From assembly GCA_037501455.1 (NCBI GenBank), contig CM074861.1:94837001-94901000 (forward strand): a stretch of DNA of 64,000 nucleotides, written 5' to 3'. Positions 42,958 to 55,188 of the stretch are shown here, in pieces. Each line of letters starts with the position of its first letter. Position 1 is the stretch's first letter. A program made the translations under genes and the position numbers. The notes under the pieces were generated by a model. It did not search any database. It was not told the origin of the DNA and saw only the letters and a program-made list of their open reading frames with translations. Source of the stretch: Lantana camara. Its lineage: Eukaryota > Streptophyta > Magnoliopsida > Lamiales > Verbenaceae.

Positions 42958-45062
42958 ATTATTCGATTTAATTGAATTATGGAAATCTAATTGTCATTTA
43001 TTTCATATTCCTATCTAATTTCCAATCTTGATTTGAATGTATTTATTTGTCTATTCTATAAATGTAAACATGTTATAGTATGTGATATGATCGTTAATTT
43101 GAATTCTTGGATTGAATTGTTATGAAATGTGTAAAAATTGAACTTAAATGAATATGAACGTTTCCTTGAACGAATGAATGATTTGTCTCTATATGATTTA
43201 AATATGTTAATCGTGCACATGAAGGTATTCATTACATAATATTATCTCGTATGCATTCATATCATGTTTATTGCATGTCGTGCGTCATATATGGTTCATT
43301 TGGAGTCTTGAGTCTCAAGAACACATTACGTTGTCCTTTGTACAGTTTCTCCAGGGCGGAGATGACGGGTTCATAGGACACTTTCGAGTCTCCTTTTCTT
43401 CTTGGTATTATTGGTAAGAGGTGTACATGTGGGTTTCTCTACTATTTAGATAAATGACCCTATATACTCCCAATATGTAAAGATTTCGGCCAAAAGTATA
43501 TATATATATGTATAGAGAGTCGTTTTCAAGAGTCAATGATTTTTAAAGTAAAGCCCTTCTTTTATGAACCTACCAAATGTTTTGGCTAGAAAGAATGAAT
43601 GAATGCATAGAATGGGGCCCAGGGACTTGGTGTGAGTAGTGACCCGAGGAGGCATGGGCTGACGGTGAACCCTCACACTAGTCCCACCAATGAACGGCGT
43701 AACCGGACCTCTTTAGGAGCTAGCGAGGAATGGACGCTGAGTGCCATCTGGGGAGTCATGTTCCCCTTTTGGTCAATGAATGGATGGTTCGGGCCGATCA
43801 CCGGCCATCACCCGGAGGAAGAAGGTGTAAATGTTCATGAATGTGCACAAAATAATGTTATGCATGAATGAAAGAAAGCAAGAAAGAATGTTTAATGAAC
43901 TGCACTGTTAGGAATGGTGCCCTAGAAAGCCGATTAGTCATAATCCGTTTTGGGACTTTCCTAGTATCACAGACAATCTTTGAATAATATACGATTGATT
44001 AATATCATAGGCAAACACTTCTTTATATGCTCTTGTTTGGTATGCGTTTACTTTATCTGTGCATGTATGAGAACTCCCCTAATCCTGATGACTTTAGGAC
44101 TCTACCATTTAGGTGATATGGTTCATGAAACGAGCCCTATATCACATAAGTCATGATTAGTAAAATACTCCAAGCCGATGAGTCCTACAGACAGTGGGAG
44201 TGTCAACCTGACTCCTCTAAGGCTTGCTTGTGGGATCACGCCCTTAAGAAGGACCACCTTGTTTCACGGAGGTGGAAAGTGTATTGTTGATACGTGCGTG
44301 ATACATGAGGGTGCTTACTTTAATAAGTGAGTTCACTGAGGTGCCCCGTGTGAGAACATTCCTAAATGGGAAAGGAAGTTTCTATTTCAGGAAATGGAAA
44401 CTTCCAGATTAGGAAATATCTCACGAGTCATTGATGTGATTAATTGATCCTTAGACTTGAGGTTCCTTGTCACTTTATGAGTTAACTCTGTAGTCTTAGG
44501 TATAAGCTTTAAAGGGTGTCGCCTTAGACAACTGATTCAAGGCTTATGCTGGGGCTGCACAAGTGACTCATGAAAGTGAATGAGAATCAAGATAGGACCT
44601 ACACTTGCATTTGCAAGGTGATCTCTTATTGTGTAAGTTATTCATATGCCATATGGAGTCCTTGGCCAAGGCAGTAGATCAAGACATCAAGAAAAGGGTT
44701 TCTTGGATTGAGATCAAATGGATATGAAATGCACTTAGCTTTAAGACCGGATTATTAGGGTTCTGATTATTCCCTTGCCCTAGATCTTGGTTGAGAGATA
44801 GTAAGTAGGAGGATTGTATCTCACATGAATCAATGACTTAAAGGTTCTGTCGAATCCGAACATTGCAATTCAGCTAGGGGTTAAACACCTGTTGCTAGAC
44901 TATGGTCGTTTAATCTGTGGACTGATTAATTAATTAGTGAATTAATTAATTAGGGTCACTGCTAATTGAATTGAGAACCTAGAGGGTCACACACAACAAC
45001 TTGGTTACATGAGTTGAGGCTTGAAAATGATTAAACGAGTTAATCGGGCCAAGAGGGTTCCA

Positions 45063-45130
45063 CACGTGTGAAGTCACACGTGTGGCTCACGTGAGTGACA
45101 CGTGTCACTGTGACACGTGTCACACACGTG
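45063..45130. promoter_or_regulatory. Six CACGTG (G-box) sites in G 5' LTR
   Basis: First CACGTG at 45063, last at 45125, with the same order of palindromes as in C. The cluster lies about 330 bases upstream of the TATA box. Retention in a different insertion supports a function in the LTR. Confidence 0.78.
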
Positions 45131-45460
45131 TGTATATATATATTATATATATATATTAAATAATTAATTAGTTAATTATTTAATAGACTTTGGTTTAATT
45201 TTGAATTAAAAAGAAAGTCTAATTTTGGAGAAAATAATCTAGTTAATTAATTAATTAGATAAAAATAAGTTATTTATTTTATAATAAATAAAGTATAAAA
45301 TTATCCAAAAATAGTTTGGATATTTTTAGCTCTCTTAAAAGTTGACTTGAATTAGAATTCAAAGTCAAAGTTGGAAAATACTTGATGATCAAGTAATAGG
45401 AGAGAGAGGGACCAAATCCTTTGTCCATTAGGAGTAGGTTCGGCCGCCCCTCCCCTTTCC

Positions 45461-45486
45461 TATATATAGGGGAGCTCATGCTCCCC
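45461..45486 (+). promoter_or_regulatory. TATA box and abutting palindrome of G 5' LTR
   Basis: TATATATA (45461-45468) is followed at once by GGGGAGC-TCAT-GCTCCCC (45469-45486), as in C. Confidence 0.68.
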
Positions 45487-45854
45487 TTTAGAGCGAATGG
45501 ACAATTCTTGGTTCATGTGTTGAACACCTTCCTTTCTCCAAGATTAAATTAAACCCTAGGTTAAGCCTAAACACTAACTAGAGAACTAGCATCCTTACTA
45601 GTTAGATTGTGATCAAGTTGGTGGACTTTCTCTAGAGACTTCAAGTTAGAAGTTTGAAGATTCGAGCTTTACCAAGGAAAGGGGATCAAGCCGCGAGAAG
45701 AGCGTTCTTGGGTGGCTTGAAACGCTTGAAGAAAGAATAAAAGAAAAGTAAGTTTTCTATCTTTACGAATTTGGTTACACGATTGCGAGTTCAAGGTCCT
45801 TTTGTTGGGAAAATTTTTTAAATTCCGCTGCTTTCTGATTCGTGTTTTCCAACA

Positions 45855-48800
45855 GTTCTGTGATTCTCTACAATACGAAATGCAAACCCATTCGTATCCA
45901 TCCTTAAGTCAAATAAGTTGACTAAGTACTGACTAACTCTAAATGGCTTCGGATCCTAAAATTCATTTTAGAATCCGACTAGAGAAAGGCGTTCTCTAAA
46001 AGGCGAAGTTTTTCAATTGTGAAAATTCGACCCGGGCCAAAAGAGAAGCAACCTGAGGTGATGGGATTTTTCCAAACCACTTAAGAGCAATTGAACCACC
46101 TCATAAAATGTTATAATGTATAACATTATGGAATTATTCAATATTCCAAATGAGGAAACAAGTGCACACGAACAAGGTCTAAAGATCTTACTTGAAGATC
46201 TTATGGTCTCGATCATCAACCGAGAAAAGAGTTCTCTATGCACTGATTGCTTACATTGCTTCCACCATCATTCAAACCCTTTATGCTCAACTAGAATGAT
46301 GCTAATGTAGCATAGTTATTCATTCAAGTTGATAATGGTTGAGAGCATCCTTAAGAAGGAACAAAAGGTTGTGATGGTTAATTCTTCTTCTAAACTCACT
46401 GAGTTAAAGGCCTGAAGGCCTAAAGAAGAAGAAACCCTTAAGAGCCCAATCGAGGGGCATGTAAGGGGTACGCCCAAAAGACACTAGAGATCAAATTGGA
46501 CGTTTGCTTCTATGGTAGCAAATAAGGACTTTGAAAGGGAACTGCAAAGAGTATGAGTACTCTGAAATGTTACCTCGTTTAGCAATTCTACTAGGAATAG
46601 AATTCAGTAGTCTTGAGTCAATTCTACATAATCCGTTGTGCAAAGACTCAAGGTACAAATGTTCTGAACATGCAACGAGATAACAAAAGTAAGTGAGATG
46701 ACAAAGCTTCGAATTACTTTGGAACGTTGAGATATAAAAGGATTAGCAAGTCGGACACCTTAAGATCATTCTATGAAAATGAACCTATAGTGTTGACTTA
46801 CTGTAAATCCTGTCATGAGGGAAGCGTTCCTGAATCCCGTTTATAAGAAACATGGAACGTTCCAAAATTATAGTGGATTTCGATCCATGCTGATGAGTGT
46901 AAGATGCTTAATGTAAGCACTAGATACAATCGTCAGTTTAATCATTATGAATGAATGTACTTGTTAAAGTACAAATTCGAAACTTATATGAAATTCTTAG
47001 AATTTCGAAAGGAGGTTAGGAACCGAAGTAGTCATAAGTTATAGGTAAATCGATATGATCGAGATAGCCAATATCTTAGCAACTAATTCCTTACTCATCT
47101 TAGAGATAATAGGATTATCTCTCAGTAAACTAATTCGAGAACACCTTAGTGTTTCCGAATGAGGGAATGAAACCTTATAGGATATGGTCCATTCCATAGC
47201 AAGCTTTACTGACTTATAATCATTCTAGGAATAAACTCCCAGAATATGCAGTTAGAGATTTTTGAATTTTGCACCTTCCAAAATCAGTCCTTTAGTTGCA
47301 CTATGCAATGTGGCATATTAAATTGCCTAATTATTCTTGTCCAAGAATTTAATGGAATCCTCTTAAGTGAAGAGGATAGTGGGAGACAAGCTTGAAACGA
47401 GTTCAAGTTTATACAACGATATTGGATATCAGTTTTGTGATTCCCTTGCACAAAGGTTGTTTGTCTCAAAGGAATGTACCTTTCTTAAGGAATCGTTCCT
47501 ATAGAAGAAGAAAGGCAAGCAAGCAGACCTCAAAGAAATTTGAAAAAAAAAATATCCATGCCACATATAGAAGAAACGAGCCCATCTGATAAAACTTAGC
47601 CAAATTTTAGAGTATGTACACGTATGAAACCATTCTCTTAAGATGTGTTTAGAACACATTCCTAGATAGCCAAGAGGAGACACTGTCAGATTTGGAATCT
47701 GAGTAGTGTAAACAAATCCAATATGGATTCCATATACTCAAACCAAGTTTTGACCTTGGTTGATCCACCTGATAGGATCAAGCTCGTGGAGCTTCGAGTA
47801 AATGGAAAGCATTACAACCTTCTTGACGGTTGAAATGCAAAAGTCCATTTGGATTGTGTTTACCGCATCCTCATATTCGGACTATGAGATATGATAAATC
47901 AATATGAGAACTATCTTGTTCAATATGAGATTGAAAGAGACTGAAATAAGGTATTTCTATAAATCTCATATTCAGTGGGAGTATGCATAAGGTATGCAAA
48001 TCCCTAAGTCAATCTGTGGATTGATAAAGGCTTCTAGGAGTTAGACAATTCGATTCCACAGTCAAATCGTTTGACACAGATAGAAGTCGAATAAGTCTCA
48101 AAAGTGTACATATGATAGTTAGTGATGTAAGAGTCAATTTTTGGTTCTTTAGAAAACAACATCCTTCTCATTAGGAATGTCAAGGACGATGTGAAAGTTA
48201 CCAATTCTTGTTTAAGAAATAATTTGGCATGAAAGGTCTTAGTGATTATCCTAAATTCTCGACATTAAGATCTATAGAAGATAGATCTAAGAGAATAGAT
48301 GGATTATCACAAAACGAGTACATAACCACGGTACTAAAAGGAGTTTAGTATGGACAATGGAACATCTCTTTTGAAGAGTATGTGTCCTAAGATAACTTTG
48401 AGAAAGTTAGAATGTCCAAAATCCCTTTAAGTGAAAGGGTGCATAATGTATGAAAAGTTATGTACTAAATTAGATATGGCGCAACACTAAGCGTAGTAGG
48501 CTGAATCTAATATGACCTCAGAGAAGGTCACTAGATCTCTGTAAAGGATGTCCTCAGAGTACTTGAGAAGAAATGAGGATATGTATTAGTTTACAGAACC
48601 CAAAAGATCTTATCGTTGAAAGGATATTTTGATGTAATTGTTGCATCAAACATAGATGATTATGAAATCATTGAAAGGGTACAACTCCTACCAGAATGGT
48701 AATGCAATGTGTTGGAAAGGGTTCCAAGGGCGGACATTGCAAAACTCGACTGTCGTAGTTGAGAACTTAGTCGTATTATATAACGCTAAGTTAAGTGTTT

Positions 48801-49112
48801 GGGTAAGAAACTCCATCTAACTGGTTAGATGAAGTTCCTAGCATGAAACAACTCCTTGATCATATTGTATGATAAAAAGGATGGTTGCTCAAGTAAGAGA
48901 ACCAAGACCTCACCAAGAGACTGAACACGTGATTACGAATCACTTTATAAGGAAAAGGTGTTTCCTAAGAGATGTGTAAACAAGAGGGTCACATCAGCAG
49001 AGAATATAGCAGATCCACTTTGGAAACGCCCAAAGTCAATAGGCTCTCAAAGTGCATCTTGAGAAGATGGGACTTAGAATACCTAAAAGGCTTTTACGGG
49101 CAAGTGGGAGAT
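45855..49112 (+). pseudogene. G gag-pol, ruined copia polyprotein
   Basis: Nucleotide alignment with C by eye is clear at several places. The gag start is near 45880 (TCAAATAAGTTGAC for TCAAACAAGTTGAC). The zinc knuckle region is at about 46500-46545, and the protease region at about 46610-46660, where the Asp-Thr-Gly codons are gone. The RT region is near 48140-48190, where the YVDD codons are replaced. The RNase H end is near 48890-49060, with GAGGGTCACATCAGCAGAGA preserved. Stops occur every few dozen codons. No domain could function. The polypurine tract AAGTGGGAGAT at 49102-49112 is intact. Confidence 0.85.
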
Positions 49113-50269
49113 TGTTAGGAATGGTGCCCTAGAAAGCCGATTAGTCATAATCCGTTTTGGGACTTTCCTAGTATCACAGACAATCTTTGAATAATATACG
49201 ATTGATTAATATCATAGGCAAACACTTCTTTATATGCTCTTGTTTGGTATGCGTTTACTTTAGCTGTGCATGTATGAGAACTCCCCTAATCCTGATGACT
49301 TTAGGACTCTACCATTTAGGTGAAATGGTTCATGAAACGAGCCCTATATCACATAAGTCATGATTAGTAAAATACTCCAAGCCGATGAGTCCTACAGACA
49401 GTGGGAGTGTCAACCTGACTCCTCTAAGGCTTGCTTGTGGGATCACGCCCTTAAGAAGGACCACCTTGTTTCATGGAGGTGCAAAGTGTATAGTTGATAC
49501 GTGCGTGATACATGAGGGTGCTTACTTTAATAAGTAAGTTCACTGAGGTGCCCCGTGTGAGAACATTCCTAAATGGGAAAGGAAGTTTCTATTTCAGGAA
49601 ATGGAAACTTCCAGATTAGGAAATATCTCACGAGTCATTGATGTGATTAATTGATCCTTAGACTTGAGGTTCCATGTTACTTTATGATTTAACTCTGTAG
49701 TCTTTGGTATAAGCTTTAAAGGGTGTCGTCTTAGACAACTGATTCAAGGCTTATGCTGGGGCTGCACAAGTGACTCATGAAAGTGAATGAGAATCAAGAA
49801 AGGACCTACACTTGCATATGCAAGGTGATCTCTTATTGTGTAAGTCATTCATATGCCATATGGAGTCCTTGGCCAAGGCAGTAGATCAAGACATCAAGAA
49901 AAGGGTTCCTTGGATTGAGATCAAATGGATATGAAATGCACTTAGCTTTAAGACCAGATTATTAGGGTTATAATTATTCCCTTACCCTAGATCATGGTTG
50001 AGAGATAGTAAGTAGGAGAATTGTATCTCACATGAATCAATGACTTAAAGGTTCTGTCGAATCCGAACATTCCAATTCAGCTAGGGGTTAAACACCTGTT
50101 GCTAGACTATGGTCGTTTAATCTGTGGACTGATTAATTAATTAGGGAATTAATTAATTAGGGTCACTGCTAATTGAATTGAGAACCTAGAGGGTCACACA
50201 CAACAACTTGGTTACATGAGTTGAGGCTTAAAAATGATTAAACGAGTTAATCGGGCCAAGAGGGTTCCA

Positions 50270-50337
50270 CACGTGTGAAATCACACGTGTGGCTCACGTG
50301 AGTGACACGTGTCACTGTGACACGTGTCACACACGTG
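50270..50337. promoter_or_regulatory. Six CACGTG (G-box) sites in G 3' LTR
   Basis: First at 50270, last at 50332. This is the fourth copy of the array in the window with the count unchanged. Confidence 0.78.
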
Positions 50338-50904
50338 TGAATATATATATATTGTATATATATGTATTAAATAATTAAATGTGTTAATTATTTAATAGAC
50401 TTTGGTTTAATTTTGAATTAAAAAGAAAGTCTTATTTTGGAGAAAATAATCTAGTTAATTAATTACGAATTAATTAATTGGATAAAAATAAGTTATTTAT
50501 TTTATAATAAATAAAGTATAAAATTATCCAAAAATAGTTTGGATATTTTTAGCTCTCTTGAAAGTTGATTTGAATTAGAATTCAAAGTCAAAGTTGGAGA
50601 ATACTTGATGATCAAGTAATAGGAGAGAGACAAACCAAATCCTTGCCCAACAAGGAGTTCGGCCGTCCCTCCCCTTTCCTATATATAGGGGAGCTCATGC
50701 TCCCCTTTAGAGCTAATCGAATTCTTTTGGTTCATGTGTTGAACACCATCCTTTCTCCAAGATAAACGAAACCCTAGATTAAGCCTAAACACTAACTAGA
50801 GAACTAGCATCCTTACTAGTTAGATTGTAGCCAAGTTGGTGGACTATCTCTAGAGAGCTTCAAGTTAGAAGTTTTGAAGATTCGAGCTTTACCAAAAGTG
50901 GGGA

Positions 50905-51233
50905 TTAAGCAAAACGATCAGAAGGGATGATGAAACGATTCTGAACCCGACGTGAAGCGAATGAAAAAAATCGAACCCAAGAAGATGGCGAAAACCGTTC
51001 GTCCATATCCTGAAGGATGAATTTTTTCACGAGGGTTTTGTGACTGGCAGTTTTCTACTTTCGCAAAACTGGTTTTCGAAGGGAGTTTTCAATCCTGCTT
51101 TTCTCGTTTCATGTTTCTTTCTTTATGTTATATTGTTAAGAACATCTCTAACATGAATTGAATCTAGGTTGGTGTGGATTGCTATCCCGACAATGGATTC
51201 TGAAGTAGAAAGAGACATTCAAGGGATGGGTTG
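50905..51233. other. Extra block in G 3' LTR
   Basis: Sequence with no counterpart in G's 5' LTR or in either LTR of C; the bounds are approximate. It has no TG...CA ends or obvious target duplication, and no frame worth naming. Since both LTRs arise from one template, it was gained afterwards or by exchange with a variant element. Confidence 0.6.
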
Positions 51234-51408
51234 TCAAGCCGCGAGAAGAGCGTTCTTGGGTGGCTTGAAACGCTTCAAGAAAGAATAAAAGAAAAGTAAG
51301 TTTTCTATCTTTACGAATTTGGATACACGATTGCGAGTTCAAGATCCTTTTGTTGGAAAATTTTTTTAAATTCCGCTGCTTTCTGATTCGTGTTTTCCAA
51401 CACTGCAC

Positions 51409-52098
51409 GAGGTGTTGGTTGGAGATCATGCACTCCACTCACCGGGCCACAAACGACCTAATGAAAAATTAACGTTATAATCCCTTTTGATGACTTATTT
51501 ATTTCACCCACTTGGGAAATGCTCTAAAAACCTCATTTGGGATTATAACTTGCATCTGAAAGTTTAAATATTGTTCTATATGTTACTTATGCTTCGTTTT
51601 ATACCCACCAGTCTCGTATAGACTGAACCCAGATTGTTTTTCAGTGTTCTTGTAGGTTTGGAGTGCTAGGCGGGAAGTCAAGTCTATTTAGTCTTTCGGT
51701 TAAGTCAGAGTCTGTTCATCTGCATATCGAACCATGATTGTTTTAAGTTGGAGGATGTAAGATTTGTATTGATTGTTACCACTATCATGAATTATGAATG
51801 ATTTTATAAGAAATCGTAATTGAAGTGCTATGATTTTATTTATTTTTGGGATCAGGTACCTATGCTAGTTGAACCCGTTGTTATTTGCTTATCTTATTAT
51901 TTATGTATGTACTTCGCTTACGCATTGGTATTCTTTCTGTTCTTTTTGTCACTTTGGTTGCGAAGGTTAGCTCCCGCCTAGCTTAGCGAGTGTATATATC
52001 CCCGTTCGCCGTGATCTAGCTCGGGTATGGATTGTCCATTTCGTATTCGGGTCCGGTCTCGGTGCAGGGGATGTGGTACCTTGCGCTCGGGTGCTACA
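51409..52098 (+). repeat. D, 3' LTR, last part
   Basis: It continues D's LTR after G, with the CAGTC hairpin at 51609-51625 (CAGTCT-CGTAT-AGACTG) and TTGTAGGTTTGG after it. It ends GTGCTACA. AGGTA follows. Confidence 0.93.
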
Positions 52099-52103
52099 AG
52101 GTA

Positions 52104-55100
52104 TGGCATCTTACAGCTTCAAGATACTCCTAAGTGTCGTCCCCTCCATTCTCGAAATCATGCATTTTAAGATAGACGATGGGTTAGTCAAAGTGACTAA
52201 GTGAACGGGGGTATTAACTTATAGGTATACGTATATATATATATATATATAGGACCGAGAAGATCTCGGCCTTAAAATGGTAGCAATAGGATATAACAAA
52301 TATGATATGGTTCAGAATAAGTTCAAAATAGGGTTAGGGGTATATGGAAATTATTTGTAAAGTATGAACCGTATGTAATAAGAACTTATAATGCCTGCAA
52401 GCCAGGCCTACCCAACGGTAACTCCTTAAATATTTGGTAAAATAGCACCGGGCTAATCAAGGGTCGATACTTTAATAAAACCAAGTATGATAACAACTCC
52501 GTTACTCCGTGGTGTCAATAGGGGATTAAACCATAGAGACGATATATGTAATAAGTGGGAAATACATTCCAGGGAGGTTGTTTCCCTTATCTCTTGTTGT
52601 GGAGTAACAAACCTCCAGCTAAACCACTACCAAGAGTTGGTGGCAGTCTGTGGCACCAACAATACCCTTGGCCCTATAAATTCTGGGTAATTGCTTGACA
52701 CAGCTGCGAGCCGGGGCCCATAATAATAATGATAATGTATTTTGCTTGCTTGGTTGGGAATCAGTTCTTAGTAATAAAGGGCTAAAGTATATACTGTCCG
52801 GATAAGATCCTAATTCCGATATAAAAGTATTTTCCTCTTAGAGAGGTATATTATATTGTAATAATATGTATAGGTAGGAAATCAAATAATAGGTAGGTTT
52901 TAGAAATAATTTTATATATAGATACATAGGTATAGGCATGATTCTAGTTGAAAATATTTTAACCCTCACCTATACGGGTAGGCAGACAAAGTTGTGTAGA
53001 TTCCACTGCTCGATCCTAATTTCGCCTGAAATTATTAACTACTACAGGCTTAGGACTAAATTTCTTATTACTCTAATCAAATAAGCACATCAAGTACATA
53101 GAGTTCACACTTAAAAGACTAACACGTTAGAAAACCCGGTAAACCCTAATTCTAACCGTTTAAGGAAATTTAATTAATTAATTAGGTTTTATCAAGTATT
53201 TAACAATTCTAATATTTATTAATCACATTGTGATCCTAATTATATGATTTGAAATGAAATTTAGGGTTTAATTTGACAATGTAGGTTAGGTTTTGAAATT
53301 ATTGTACAATTTAGCGATTTTTGGATAATTTGGATAAAATCTTTCTTTAAAAAAATTCCAAAACTTATTTTATAATTATTTTTAAATAATTTTAGAAATT
53401 TTTATTATAATTATGGACCAAAAGGTCAAAATTACTGTTGAAAACATTTACTATTCAAATTTCTAAGAATTAAACACTTTATAACATAAAATCGAATCTA
53501 CGCACTCACACACTATCACACGTGCACCTTGTTTCAATTCATGAACATTATGAACATTTTCTTAGACTTATGATTGTGTTTAAATTAGTTCATGAACATA
53601 TTTAATAAATTCTTAGTTCATAACATATAATTAAACTTAAAATGTAGCAGTTTATGTAACTTTAATCATAAAATTACTTCTAAATAAATTATTCTAGGCA
53701 TTAATTTAATCAAATAAAATCATAAGTATTTAAAAACATATTCATATTATATCATATCATAATTCATACATCTAATTAAATAGATTCCATAGTGTACACA
53801 CATTGTATTCAAAACTAACAATTATGCATATATTTCATAAAATAAAATTCCTAAAGGCATAATTTAATTAATTCTAAGCATGCAATATTCATAATAACCT
53901 AAGAACACCTTATAAAGCATGAAATAATAAAATAAAAAGACTCATACCTCAGAGAGAGAGGGGGAGTTCGAAAATCCCTAGTGAGAATGAAGATTTTGGT
54001 GTGAATTTTGTGAATGCCCCTTAGGGTATTCATAGGTATAATCTTGGGGGTTTAAGTGCAATTTCCTATTCTTTAGGGTAGTGACTAAGGGTCTACGATA
54101 CCTAGGTGTACAAGTATAGGGTATTTAGTTGGTATGCTAGGTGCATAAGTTATGTATATGCTTATGTATTTAGATATTATGTAATAAATACATCTTAATA
54201 AAATAAATCTAAAATAGGGTGAAAATAATAATAAAAATGTAGAAGAATCTCTAAATTTTAGTTTCAAATGAGAAAATTTGCAAAAGAAAGAGAATCGAAA
54301 GAGCTTTCTGATGGTTATAAACACTTAACATTTAAACGTCTAAAGTTAAAGTAGTAGATGTTTGGAATTTTGAATAATATGATAAAATACTCAATATGGA
54401 GCTAGGATGTGAATTAATTTCTGAGAAAGTTTCCATGGTTCTTAAAATAATTTAAGGATTGTTCTGAGTATAATATTGAATACCAAACGCCATATAGTTT
54501 AAAAGTTAGTTTTTACGGCGGGAATAGTACTTTAGGAAAAATTGGAATAATTTATAAAATGAGTTATGATTTGAAATATGGTTTTGAAAAGGTATTAAAA
54601 TTCATAAAATAATCCGAGGATTGTTTTGGTTATAATATCGGATAGGGAAAAAGTTAAATTTCAAAAATCTCCAAGTTAGGGTTAAAGTAGGGTTTTTGGC
54701 CGGTTTTGGCTACTACGGAACTAAAATGAAAATTAGGGTTTGGGAATGATATCATTATTCATAAAATTTTGTAAGGATTCATTTGAACCCAATATTGGAC
54801 AGGTAAAAGTGCCCCAAAAAATTTCTACATCTAGGAATGAATAGTAACTACGAACCTAATGGGAATTTTAGACAAACAATTTCCAAAGTGTATCTCGGGA
54901 TAATAAAAGCTATGATATGGGTCGAAAAATGTAGAATCTTACTTTCTAAAGTCTCATGAGGAATATTTGAAGATTTAGGTTCGATGAATTAATAGTGATA
55001 GGTGTTTCATAATAAGATATGGATAAAATTTGAAATGTAAAGTCACATAATTCACATAAAATGCAATGCATGATGGATTGAGGCTATAAACGCTTTTCTC

Positions 55101-55152
55101 TTAACCCTCTACTTACCTGTCTCATCTTACTCCTGAAATCCGGCCTGTTATA
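52104..55152 (-). repeat. E, 3' LTR, main segment
   Basis: It matches 59198-62284 of the 5' LTR, with a short TA tract at 52231-52251. Its last bases read TTATA where the 5' LTR has TTACA. No gene is seen; the small frames near 52487 and 54085 occur in both LTRs in altered form and show no known domain. Confidence 0.9.
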
Positions 55153-55188
55153 ATCCTCCCCCCTTAAAGGGAATCTATCCTCAGATTC
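55153..55188 (-). other. E pre-PPT hairpin and polypurine tract
   Basis: On the - strand, GAATCTG-AGGA-TAGATTC (55188-55171, one G-T pair) precedes TTAAGGGGGG and GGAT (to 55153), which abuts the 3' LTR. The loop AGGA equals that of D. Confidence 0.8.

Larger units (their letters stand above)
41072..43905 (+). repeat. D, 3' LTR, first part
   Basis: It starts TGTAACGCCCC and follows the 5' LTR until CTGCAC at 43900-43905, where G is inserted. It lacks about 250 bases present in the 5' LTR (junction near 41270). It has a palindrome pair at 42445-42489 and a large TA tract at 42897-42957. Confidence 0.93.
43906..45854 (+). repeat. G, 5' LTR
   Basis: 1949 bases on the + strand. The six CACGTG boxes are in 45063-45130, and the TATA box with abutting palindrome is at 45461-45486. 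It reads collinearly with the complement of C's LTR. Confidence 0.94.
43906..51402 (+). mobile_element. Element G: Ty1/copia relative of C with decayed interior
   Basis: It starts TGTTAGGAATGG and ends TTTTCCAACA, flanked by CTGCAC (43900-43905 and 51403-51408). The LTRs are 1949 and 2290 bases, near-identical to each other except for one inserted block in the right copy, and close to C's LTRs. The interior is only 3258 bases against 6236 in C. The 2.3 kb leader and primer site are missing, so the LTR end adjoins sequence that in C lies just before the gag ATG. Gag-pol is heavily mutated throughout. Confidence 0.9.
49113..51402 (+). repeat. G, 3' LTR with an inserted block
   Basis: It is collinear with the 5' LTR, including TATA (50680-50687), palindrome (50688-50705) and six CACGTG boxes, but carries about 340 extra bases in its last part. 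After the extra block the LTR resumes at CAAGCCGCGAGAAGAGCG near 51234. Confidence 0.92.
34038..52098 (+). mobile_element. Element D: non-coding, non-autonomous Ty3/gypsy element, split by G
   Basis: It starts TGTAACGCCCC and ends GTGCTACA, flanked by AGGTA (34033-34037 and 52099-52103). Without G it is about 10.6 kb. The 5' LTR is 3820 bases and the 3' LTR about 3524, the main difference being roughly 250 bases present only in the 5' LTR (about 34255-34503). The 3.2 kb interior has a primer site and purine tract but no frame with Gag or Pol motifs. Its size and layout resemble a large retrotransposon derivative (LARD). LTR ends and several modules are shared with A and B. Confidence 0.88.

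Noticed and set aside
45855..49112. Possible separate gene between G's LTRs
   Set aside because: Alignment with C's gag-pol in the same order shows it is a decayed polyprotein; no other frame is supported.
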